64,000 bases of DNA from an uncultured Lachnospiraceae bacterium (GTDB taxonomy: Bacteria > Bacillota > Clostridia > Lachnospirales > Lachnospiraceae), in the NCBI GenBank assembly GCA_947165025.1, contig CAMUYQ010000008.1, positions 80,122 to 144,121 on the forward strand. The letters are read 5' to 3'. Every line of letters begins with the position of its first letter. Position 1 is the stretch's first letter. The translations under genes were made by a program, and so were the position numbers. The notes beneath the pieces were generated by a model. The model was not told the origin of the DNA. It did no database searches and was given only the letters and a program-made list of their open reading frames with translations. Of the stretch, positions 23,898 to 31,916 are shown piece by piece.

Positions 23898-26223
23898 CTT
23901 CCGTATACGTTACCGGTGAGTCCTCATCGAGCAGTGTGTTGTACTTGTCGATGAAATCCTCAAGCGGTATAGGCCGCGAATACAGGAATCCCTGTGCATA
24001 GATACAGCCGATCTCCAGAAGCATGTCAACCTGTTCGTGTGTCTCAACACCTTCGCAGATGACTCTCAGTTTCAGTCCCTCAGCCATCTCGACGATCTTA
24101 CGCAGGATCCACTTTCCGCTCTCACTCTGAGTCGATTCATCAAGGAATCCCCTGTCGATCTTAAGCACATCGAACGGAATGTCCCTAAGCAGATTGAGCG
24201 ATGAATAACCCGATCCGAAATCGTCTATCGAAAGGTTCATGTTGAACTCCTTGAGGTTGCGCATGACCTCGAGCATCCTCTCTTTTTCGCTGAAGAACAC
24301 GGTCTCGGTTATCTCGAGTTCGATAAGTCCCTTCGGCACTTTATAGCGGAGCATGATCTCCTGAACCTTCATGATATAGTTCGGATCATACAGCAGATAT
24401 CTCGACTGGTTGATGGAGATCGGATATACCTCACGTCCTTCATCGATCATCTTCCTGATATATTTGCAGATCTCCTCAAGCATGAAGAAATCGACATTTT
24501 CAATAAAGCCGTTACGTTCAAATACAGGTATGAATTCGTTAGGAGGAATGATGTGTCCGGTCGAATCAACCCATCTGATAAGAGCCTCGGCGCCCGATAT
24601 CTGATCGGTTGCCATGTTCCACTTGGGCTGCAGATACGGCTTGAACTCGCCCTTTTCAAGCGCCTCATGCATACGCGATTCGACTCTTTCCTGCTTGCGG
24701 GTTTCTTCCATCAGCTGTTCACGGTACTCTGCCTGGAATTGGCCGCGAAGTGCCGTGGATACTGACTTACGTGCAAGGTTTGCTTTATCGATCATGTCAG
24801 CGATCGGTTCCTTCTTGTCGCGTATGTAGTATATACCGGTCTTGAACTTGATAGGATATTTCATTCCTATCTCTTCCGTTGCCTTTGACAGTCTGTCGTC
24901 AATAAATTCCTTTCTCTCTATACCTCTTTCATCATCGACACACAGTCCGACGAATCTGTCTGCCGACAGACGTCCGAAAGTTTCGTTATAGGAATAACTT
25001 TCCTTGAGAGCCATGGCAATGTCACGAAGCAGAATATCCGCTTTCAAATGTCCGTATCCCTCGTTTATGTATCGGAAATTGACAACGTCGAAACATGTCA
25101 GCATGTACGGGACATCGGGATTTTCAAGGAGCAGCTGTGTAGCCTTTTCCTTGAACGCATTTTCATTCGGTGCACTCGTCAGGTCATCGACATAAGCAAG
25201 GTCGAACACTTTCTTCTGCTCGCTCTGGATATACCTGATGACAAAGAACGCCATGACACCCATGATCAGGATAACGACTACCATCATCACAAAAGCTTCG
25301 ACAAGTATTGACATGACGGATTCGCGCACATCGTCGGAATAAACTATATAGAATATGTTCCAGCCGCTCTCTCCCTGAAGCTGCTTATAAAGTGCATATC
25401 CCTTCCTGCCGTCAACCGATATCCTGCGGTCCGTGATGAGTTCCTGGTTTATCTCATTAAGGACCTGGTCTCTGATCTGCTGCGCCGCAAAATCATCGAT
25501 CGCATCCCTTGTCAGAAGATCGAAAATGTTCTTGCCTGTACCGTCATATATCTTGTCATTCTTGACGTATGCGACTATGTTTCCGTGTGAGTCGGTAAGG
25601 TATCTTTCAGCGACCATCGAGACCGAATTGGATGTCGTTGACTCGAACATGTATGATGCGTTTGCAACACCGATAACATAACCCTGAATGACACCGTTCT
25701 TCTGTACGGCGGATCCGAAGCAGACTTCATCGTTTGATTTTTCCGGAGCGAAGTTTCTGAAAATGGACATCGGCTTTGTCGCATCGACCTCATCGGCGTA
25801 TGCATTGAGAGGAGTTGATACGAGTGCACCATTTGCCCTGTACTTGATACCGCGGTTACTGATGTAAAACGCATACGAGAACTCGCCGGTCTCTTCGAGC
25901 ACTTTCAGACAGTTGCATATCGTCGCCTTGTCGATATCTTCATCCTCTGCGAGCACCTGTGCCTCTGCGGCAACGAGGGATCCTCTTCTCTCGAAGTTGT
26001 CCGAAAAATACTTTGAAGAAAGATCCGATCTGTTGATGATGTAATCGTAGGAAGACTGCTCAAATGCCGAGAATATCCTGCTGACATGAAACGCACTCAG
26101 GAAAATACACAGAAGCAGAAGCACCAGACATATCGCGAGAAGTCTGACAAGTGATTTTTCCGCCTTGGCTCTCTTTATGAACTTGGAAAGGGCGTTCTGC
26201 CTCTTTCTCCTTCGTTTAAACAT
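23890..26223 (-). CDS. Membrane c-di-GMP phosphodiesterase with degenerate GGDEF (GGDEF-EAL)
   Basis: A 777-residue protein predicted to degrade c-di-GMP. TM segments lie at about 26-45 and 308-330, flanking an extracellular Cache-like sensor of about 260 residues. The GGDEF domain (about 340-500) has SADRF at 420-424 in place of GGDEF and a FDVVNFRYINEGYGH metal region, so it is probably inactive as a cyclase and may act as a regulatory GTP-binding unit. The EAL domain (about 515-765) is intact: EALIR (546-550), EITET, DDFGSGYSSL, LKIDR and CEGVETHEQ. The start has AGGAG 7 nt upstream. It lies between purL and queH. Confidence 0.92.
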   Translation of the reverse strand: MFKRRRKRQNALSKFIKRAKAEKSLVRLLAICLVLLLLCIFLSAFHVSRIFSAFEQSSYDYIINRSDLSSKYFSDNFERRGSLVAAEAQVLAEDEDIDKATICNCLKVLEETGEFSYAFYISNRGIKYRANGALVSTPLNAYADEVDATKPMSIFRNFAPEKSNDEVCFGSAVQKNGVIQGYVIGVANASYMFESTTSNSVSMVAERYLTDSHGNIVAYVKNDKIYDGTGKNIFDLLTRDAIDDFAAQQIRDQVLNEINQELITDRRISVDGRKGYALYKQLQGESGWNIFYIVYSDDVRESVMSILVEAFVMMVVVILIMGVMAFFVIRYIQSEQKKVFDLAYVDDLTSAPNENAFKEKATQLLLENPDVPYMLTCFDVVNFRYINEGYGHLKADILLRDIAMALKESYSYNETFGRLSADRFVGLCVDDERGIERKEFIDDRLSKATEEIGMKYPIKFKTGIYYIRDKKEPIADMIDKANLARKSVSTALRGQFQAEYREQLMEETRKQERVESRMHEALEKGEFKPYLQPKWNMATDQISGAEALIRWVDSTGHIIPPNEFIPVFERNGFIENVDFFMLEEICKYIRKMIDEGREVYPISINQSRYLLYDPNYIMKVQEIMLRYKVPKGLIELEITETVFFSEKERMLEVMRNLKEFNMNLSIDDFGSGYSSLNLLRDIPFDVLKIDRGFLDESTQSESGKWILRKIVEMAEGLKLRVICEGVETHEQVDMLLEIGCIYAQGFLYSRPIPLEDFIDKYNTLLDEDSPVTYTEDE

Positions 26224-26233
26224 TCAGCCTCTC

Positions 26234-29200
26234 CTACAGGAAGTACTGTACTCCCGACTCAAATATCTTCATATCCTGTTCGCCGTATATGTTCACGGCA
26301 ACGTTATCCCCGCGTCTTTCCGAGTGGCACATCTTACCGAACACTCTTCCGTCGGGGCTCGTGATACCTTCGATCGCCTCGAATGAACCGTTGATGTTGT
26401 ATTCCTCATCCATCGAAACCATTCCGTCGGGATCGCAGTATCTTGTCGCAACCTGTCCGTTCTCAAACAGTTTCTTTATCACGTCATCAGGTGCAACAAA
26501 ACGACCCTCTCCGTGGGATACGGGAATGACGTATGTTCCGCCAAGCTCTGCATTCGCAAGCCACGGTGACAGATTGGAAACGACTTTGGTATATGCCATC
26601 TTGGAAATATGGCGGTTGATCGTATTATATGTCAGTGTCGGAGATGCGCTGTCCTGACCGGTGATCTTTCCGTTCGGAACAAGCCCGAGCTTGATCAGTG
26701 CCTGGAATCCGTTACAGATACCGAGCGCCAGTCCGTCACGCTCATCAAGAAGCTGTCTTATGGCATCGGCAAGGACCTCATTCCTGAACGCCGTTGCAAA
26801 GAACTTCGCGGAGCCGTCAGGCTCATCGCCTGCCGAAAAACCTCCCGGGAACATTATCATCTGCGCTTTTCCTATTCCCTTTTTGAACGCTTCAACCGAA
26901 TCCCTTATATCCTGTGCGTTGCGGTTTGCAAATACCTGTGTGATAACGTCTGAGCCCGCACGCTCAAATGCCTTCGCACTGTCATATTCACAGTTCGTTC
27001 CGGGAAATACCGGAATGAAGACTGTGGGCTTTGCGACTTTGTTCCTGCATACATATACGCTTCTGCCTTTTTCGGAAACGTCATATGACATCTCGGCAAG
27101 TGCATCCCTTGTCTTGTAGCTTCTGGTCGGGAATACTCTCTCAAGCGGCTTCGTCCATGCAGAGAGTGCATCGGAAAGCAGGAGCGAAGAACTTCCGTAT
27201 GAGAATGCGGCATCATCCGTTACTTCTCCGATAAGCGTATATCTGCCCGAAAGCTTCTGCACATCTTCACCGGCAACTTCTGCGACGATCCATCCGAATC
27301 CCGGAACGAACAGACGCGAAAGATCAACGCTGTGTTCTATCTTAACACCGAATCCGTTACCGAATGCCATCTTGGAAAGAGCAGGTGCGATACCGTATCC
27401 GTCAACGGCATAAGCAGCCTTTATGATACCGCTCTTAACATCGTTATGAAACTTTGCGTACTGGTCTTTTGCATCTTCAAAATCAACCAGTTTGTAGCCG
27501 TCAGTCTTTATATCAACAAGAACGAGCTTGTCGCCTGCCTTCTTCAGTTCGGGCGTTACGACATCCTTTGCATCCGCGATATCAACTGCAAATGACACGA
27601 GTGTCGGAGGAACATCGATATCCTGGAATGTTCCCGACATCGAATCCTTACCGCCTATCGACGGGAGAGAAAATCCCATCTGCGCAGAGAACGCTCCGAG
27701 AAGAGCGGCAAACGGCTGGCTCCACCTTGCAGGATCTTCCGACATTCTCCTGAAGTATTCCTGGAATGTGAACCTTATCTTTGAATGATCACCGCCGGCA
27801 CTGACAACCTTTGCGACCGACTGTGTAACGGCATATACGGCTCCGTGATACGGGCTCCAGCTTGAAAGGAACGGATCGAAACCGTAGCTCATCATAGTTA
27901 TCGTATCGCACTTTCCTTCGTACACCGGAAGCTTGGCGATCATGACCTGTGTCTCGGTAAGCTGGCTTCTTCCGCCGTATGGCATCAGAACACTGCCGGC
28001 ACCGATCGACGAGTCAAACATCTCGACAAGACCCTTCTGCGAGCATACGTTGAGATCCGAGAGTGAATCCGAAAGCGCTGCTTTAAAATCACCCGATGCA
28101 ACATCATCGGCAACTTTTCCGACAATGGGCTTTTCAAAGAACTCCTTCTCTTCGGGAACATCAACAAATACCTTTGTCTCCTGGTGTGCCCCGTTTGTAT
28201 CAAGAAATGCTCTCTTAAGGTTAACTATCTCTTTACCGCGCCATGTGAGGATGAGCCTCGGCTCTTCTGTAACAACGGCAACCTCAACCGCCTCGAGGTT
28301 TTCCTCTGCGGCGTATGCGAGGAACTGTTTTACATCATCGGGACCGACAACAACAGCCATTCTTTCCTGGGATTCGGATATCGCAAGCTCGGTTCCGTCC
28401 AGTCCGGCATACTTCTTCGGCACCTTGTCAAGGTCGATACGAAGACCGTCCGCAAGTTCACCTATCGCAACCGAAACACCGCCGGCTCCGAAGTCGTTAC
28501 ATTTTCTGATAAGTTTTGAAACCTCGGGACGTCTGAACAGTCTCTGAAGTTTTCTCTCGGTCGGAGCATTACCCTTCTGCACTTCCGCTCCGCATGTCTC
28601 AATTGATGAGAGCGTATGTGCCTTGGAAGAACCCGTTGCTCCGCCGCATCCGTCTCTTCCCGTTCTTCCGCCGAGAAGTATGATGATATCGCCGGGATCC
28701 GATGTTTCCCTGACAACGTTCGATCTCTTTGCGGCACCCATTACGGCACCGATCTCCATACGTTTTGCAACATAATCGGGATGATATATCTCTTTAACGT
28801 ATCCGGTCGCAAGACCTATCTGGTTACCGTACGAACTGTATCCGCTTGCAGCACCTCTTACGAGCTTCTTCTGCGGAAGCTTTCCCGAAAGCGTATCTGC
28901 TATAGGCACTGTCGGATCTGCGGCACCCGTAACACGCATCGCCTGATATACATAGCTCCTGCCCGAAAGCGGATCACGGATCGCACCGCCCAGACACGTT
29001 GCTGCTCCACCGAAAGGCTCAATCTCGGTAGGATGATTGTGTGTCTCATTCTTGAAGCTGACAAGCCACTCTTCGGTAACACCGTCGATCTTAACGGGAA
29101 CGACTATCGAGCATGCATTGATCTCATCGGATTCTTCCTGATCGGCAAGCCTGCCCTGCTTCTTCAGTTCCTTCATACCCATAAGCGCGATGTCCATAAG

Positions 29201-30016
29201 GCATATGAACTTGTCCTTACGGTCACCATACACATCGGCTCTTGCAGCCTTGTAATCTTCAAAACTTTTTTTGATAGGAGCCGAATAAAAACCATCCGCA
29301 AACTGCACATCCGTAAGTTCCGTCGAGAACGTCGTATGTCTGCAGTGGTCGCTCCAGTATGTGTCAAGAACGCGTATCTCCGTCATCGACGGATCGCGTT
29401 TTTCATCGTTTGCAAAATAGTTCTGAATGTGAAGAAAATCCCTGAATGTCATCGCGAGTGAGAGCGAATCGTAAAGCTTTTTAAGATCGTCTTCATTCAT
29501 TGACGAAAAGCCGTCAAATATCCTGATGTCTTCCGGCTCTTCATAGTTTGCAACAAGAGTCTCGGGCTTGATAAAGCCGGTCTCTCTGGAATCGACGGGA
29601 TTGATGCAGTATGATTTTATCTGTGTAAGTTCTTCATCGCTGATCGTTCCCTCCAGGCAGTACGTGACCGCGGTCCTGATGATCGGATCGGCATCGGCCG
29701 ACAGGAACTGTACGCACTGTACCGCTGAATCCGCACGCTGGTCGAACTGTCCCGGGAGATACTCTACCGAGAATACCCTGTCGCCTTCCCCTCTCGGAAA
29801 ATCATCTTCATAAATGTCATCTACGGGCGGTTCGGAAAACACACACTTTTTGGCAACATCGAAAACATCGTCAGAAAGATTTTCAATATCATACCTGATC
29901 AGTATCCGGACCTTCTCAAGGCCTGTAAGATCGAGATATCCTTTGAGATCTTCAAAGAGTTCGTTCGCAGCTGCCGCATAGGGAGCTTTCTTTTCAACGT
30001 AGATTCGTCTGACCAT
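26234..30016 (-). CDS. purL: Phosphoribosylformylglycinamidine synthase (large single-chain PurL)
   Basis: This enzyme converts FGAR to FGAM in purine synthesis using glutamine and ATP. At 1260 residues it is the single-chain form: N-terminal domain with DTYWSDHCRHTTF near 225, two AIRS-like halves with GGDHSK and GGKDSMSG, and a C-terminal class I glutaminase domain starting FIPVFPGTNCEYD with the catalytic Cys in GICNGFQ and the His in SHGEGR. No separate purQ or purS is expected. It is far from the purE-D cluster at 39-43 kb. AAGGAAG lies before the ATG; the stop is 10 nt before the GGDEF-EAL start. Confidence 0.96.
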   Translation of the reverse strand: MVRRIYVEKKAPYAAAANELFEDLKGYLDLTGLEKVRILIRYDIENLSDDVFDVAKKCVFSEPPVDDIYEDDFPRGEGDRVFSVEYLPGQFDQRADSAVQCVQFLSADADPIIRTAVTYCLEGTISDEELTQIKSYCINPVDSRETGFIKPETLVANYEEPEDIRIFDGFSSMNEDDLKKLYDSLSLAMTFRDFLHIQNYFANDEKRDPSMTEIRVLDTYWSDHCRHTTFSTELTDVQFADGFYSAPIKKSFEDYKAARADVYGDRKDKFICLMDIALMGMKELKKQGRLADQEESDEINACSIVVPVKIDGVTEEWLVSFKNETHNHPTEIEPFGGAATCLGGAIRDPLSGRSYVYQAMRVTGAADPTVPIADTLSGKLPQKKLVRGAASGYSSYGNQIGLATGYVKEIYHPDYVAKRMEIGAVMGAAKRSNVVRETSDPGDIIILLGGRTGRDGCGGATGSSKAHTLSSIETCGAEVQKGNAPTERKLQRLFRRPEVSKLIRKCNDFGAGGVSVAIGELADGLRIDLDKVPKKYAGLDGTELAISESQERMAVVVGPDDVKQFLAYAAEENLEAVEVAVVTEEPRLILTWRGKEIVNLKRAFLDTNGAHQETKVFVDVPEEKEFFEKPIVGKVADDVASGDFKAALSDSLSDLNVCSQKGLVEMFDSSIGAGSVLMPYGGRSQLTETQVMIAKLPVYEGKCDTITMMSYGFDPFLSSWSPYHGAVYAVTQSVAKVVSAGGDHSKIRFTFQEYFRRMSEDPARWSQPFAALLGAFSAQMGFSLPSIGGKDSMSGTFQDIDVPPTLVSFAVDIADAKDVVTPELKKAGDKLVLVDIKTDGYKLVDFEDAKDQYAKFHNDVKSGIIKAAYAVDGYGIAPALSKMAFGNGFGVKIEHSVDLSRLFVPGFGWIVAEVAGEDVQKLSGRYTLIGEVTDDAAFSYGSSSLLLSDALSAWTKPLERVFPTRSYKTRDALAEMSYDVSEKGRSVYVCRNKVAKPTVFIPVFPGTNCEYDSAKAFERAGSDVITQVFANRNAQDIRDSVEAFKKGIGKAQMIMFPGGFSAGDEPDGSAKFFATAFRNEVLADAIRQLLDERDGLALGICNGFQALIKLGLVPNGKITGQDSASPTLTYNTINRHISKMAYTKVVSNLSPWLANAELGGTYVIPVSHGEGRFVAPDDVIKKLFENGQVATRYCDPDGMVSMDEEYNINGSFEAIEGITSPDGRVFGKMCHSERRGDNVAVNIYGEQDMKIFESGVQYFL

Positions 30017-30028
30017 TTTCTTCTTCCT

Positions 30029-31402
30029 TTACTGTTTGATGGCTTTTATTGCATCCGACAGAGTCTCTGCCGGGATCATGTTCTTTTTCATTTCCGCAGG
30101 CATTGTATCATAATTTGCCTTCGGAAGGATGATCTTTGAAAAACCGAGCTTCCTGCATTCCGCAACTCTGCTGTCCGCAAGCGATACGGACCTTACTTCT
30201 CCCGATAGTCCCACTTCACCGAATGCAACCGTATCTTCACTTATGACCGTATTGTCAAAGCCGGATACGACCGCAAGTGCGATCCCGAGATCCACCGCAG
30301 GCTCGTTCATCTTCATCCCGCCGGCCACGTTTATGTATGCATCACATTCCGATGTCTTAAGTCCGAGACGCTTTTCGAGAACAGCCATCAGCAGATTCAC
30401 ACGGTTCAGATCCGTACCGGTCGCCTGCCTTCTCGGAATACCGAAACTGCTCCTGCATACAAGTGCCTGCACCTCAACCAGCATCGGGCGGGTACCTTCC
30501 ATCGCGCAAACAACGCACGATCCGGCCGAATCCTTCGGACGTCCCGAGAGCATGTACTCGGAGGGGTTTGAGACCTCAACGAGTCCGCCGCTCTGCATCT
30601 CGAAAACACCTATCTCGTTAGTGGAGCCGAACCTGTTCTTGACGGCTCTTATGATCCTGTATGAAGCGTACCGGTCGCCTTCAAAATACAGCACCGTGTC
30701 GACCATGTGCTCAAGGACTCTGGGGCCAGCAACCGTACCTTCCTTCGTGACATGACCCACGATAAAGATCGTGATCGCCATGCTCTTTGCTATCGACAGA
30801 AGAACAGCCGTTGCCTCACGCACCTGGGAAACGCTGCCCGGTGCCGAAGAGACGTTCTCCGAAAACATCGTCTGGATACTGTCTATGATGACCGTTTCGG
30901 GTTTGTGCTTTCTGATCACATCTTCGATGAGCGTCAGATTTGTCTCACACAGAAGCTGAAGGTTATCGGACATCTGACCGATACGCATGGCTCTCATCTT
31001 TATCTGCTTTGCACTTTCCTCGCCCGAGATATACAGAACTTTATGCGAAGACTGTGAAAGATTCCTGCCGACCTGCAGAAGGAGGGTTGATTTTCCGATG
31101 CCGGGATCTCCTCCAACGAGAACAAGGGAGCCCGGTACCATACCGCCTCCCAAAACCCTGTCAAGCTCAGACATCCCTGTTTGGAAACGTTCAAGAGAGT
31201 TCAGAGATACATCCCCGATGCTTACGGGTTCGGGGATGCTCAAACGGGAACTTCCCGACTTGCCTGATCGCGTCGTATTAACTGTCGGCTCTTCCACCAT
31301 CGTGTTCCATGCCTTGCATGCGGGACACTGTCCCATCCATTTGGACGATTCGTATCCGCACTCATTGCAGAAGAACACCGTGGAAGGTCGTCCTTTAGCC
31401 AT
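30029..31402 (-). CDS. radA: DNA repair protein RadA
   Basis: RadA is a RecA-related ATPase that promotes branch migration during recombination. The 457-residue protein has the N-terminal zinc finger (C12, C15, C26, C29), Walker A GGDPGIGKST (97-106), the RadA-specific KNRFG motif near 257 and the Lon-like C-terminal domain. Length is normal. It starts 3 nt after the stop of the 136-residue gene and ends 12 nt before purL, so it is part of a run of co-directional genes. Confidence 0.95.
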   Translation of the reverse strand: MAKGRPSTVFFCNECGYESSKWMGQCPACKAWNTMVEEPTVNTTRSGKSGSSRLSIPEPVSIGDVSLNSLERFQTGMSELDRVLGGGMVPGSLVLVGGDPGIGKSTLLLQVGRNLSQSSHKVLYISGEESAKQIKMRAMRIGQMSDNLQLLCETNLTLIEDVIRKHKPETVIIDSIQTMFSENVSSAPGSVSQVREATAVLLSIAKSMAITIFIVGHVTKEGTVAGPRVLEHMVDTVLYFEGDRYASYRIIRAVKNRFGSTNEIGVFEMQSGGLVEVSNPSEYMLSGRPKDSAGSCVVCAMEGTRPMLVEVQALVCRSSFGIPRRQATGTDLNRVNLLMAVLEKRLGLKTSECDAYINVAGGMKMNEPAVDLGIALAVVSGFDNTVISEDTVAFGEVGLSGEVRSVSLADSRVAECRKLGFSKIILPKANYDTMPAEMKKNMIPAETLSDAIKAIKQ

Positions 31403-31405
31403 TAA

Positions 31406-31816
31406 TTATTCAACAACCTTTACGCTTATTTCGCCTTTACCTTCAAGCTCAACCGATATACTGAGCTTTCCGCCGAGGTTGGTCCTGATCTTTCCGATAT
31501 CCCTGCCGCCAACGTTTACGCTGTACTCGGTATCTTCCTTCAGACCGACCGTTATCATGGCGTCTTTGTCGCCGCAGACCGTGAACGATAATCCGTCAGG
31601 TTTAACCTCGAAATTATTGACGCTTGTTCCGGGTTCCGATTCATACACGAACATCCCGTCGCGTTCAAGCTTGGTCAGATCCTTAAATGTCTTGACCTTG
31701 TAAAGGTTACCCGCAACGTCGAAATCCTCGACCTTTGCCTTCGTATCAAGCGTGTGATCACCGAAACTGATCGCATTACCGTTTTCCTTACGGATCAATT
31801 CTGAAACTGCAGCCAT
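31406..31816 (-). CDS. Conserved hypothetical protein upstream of radA (136 aa)
   Basis: A small acidic soluble protein, probably all-beta in the second half (LSFTVCGDKDAMITVGL, NLGGKLSISVELEG). Similar proteins in Lachnospiraceae begin MAAVSELIRKE and are sometimes labelled endosialidase, a name I cannot support from the sequence: no catalytic motif is visible. The start at 31816 has AGGAGG upstream, and a TATAAT box lies about 48 bp before it. Function unknown; its neighbours are radA downstream and clpC upstream. Confidence 0.75.
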   Translation of the reverse strand: MAAVSELIRKENGNAISFGDHTLDTKAKVEDFDVAGNLYKVKTFKDLTKLERDGMFVYESEPGTSVNNFEVKPDGLSFTVCGDKDAMITVGLKEDTEYSVNVGGRDIGKIRTNLGGKLSISVELEGKGEISVKVVE

Positions 31817-31863
31817 TTAAAACCTCCTGTCGATCAAACATTAAAGATAAAAACTGCGCTTTT

Positions 31864-31869
31864 ATTATA
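31864..31869 (-). promoter_or_regulatory. -10 box before the 136-aa gene/radA
   Basis: TATAAT on the minus strand in a very A/T-rich gap between clpC and the 136-residue gene. A weak TGGATA is 17 nt upstream of it. Confidence 0.4.
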
Positions 31870-31916
31870 TTCTAAAACCGAGAATTTATCCACAAATATT
31901 ATCAAAAAATGGGGCA

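Noticed and set aside
28616..29461. Long plus-strand ORF (281 aa) inside purL
   Set aside because: Antisense to a highly conserved part of PurL, Cys/Arg-rich and without recognisable domain.
31406..31816. Endosialidase label for the gene before radA
   Set aside because: The name circulates for similar proteins but no sialidase Asp box or catalytic residue is visible.
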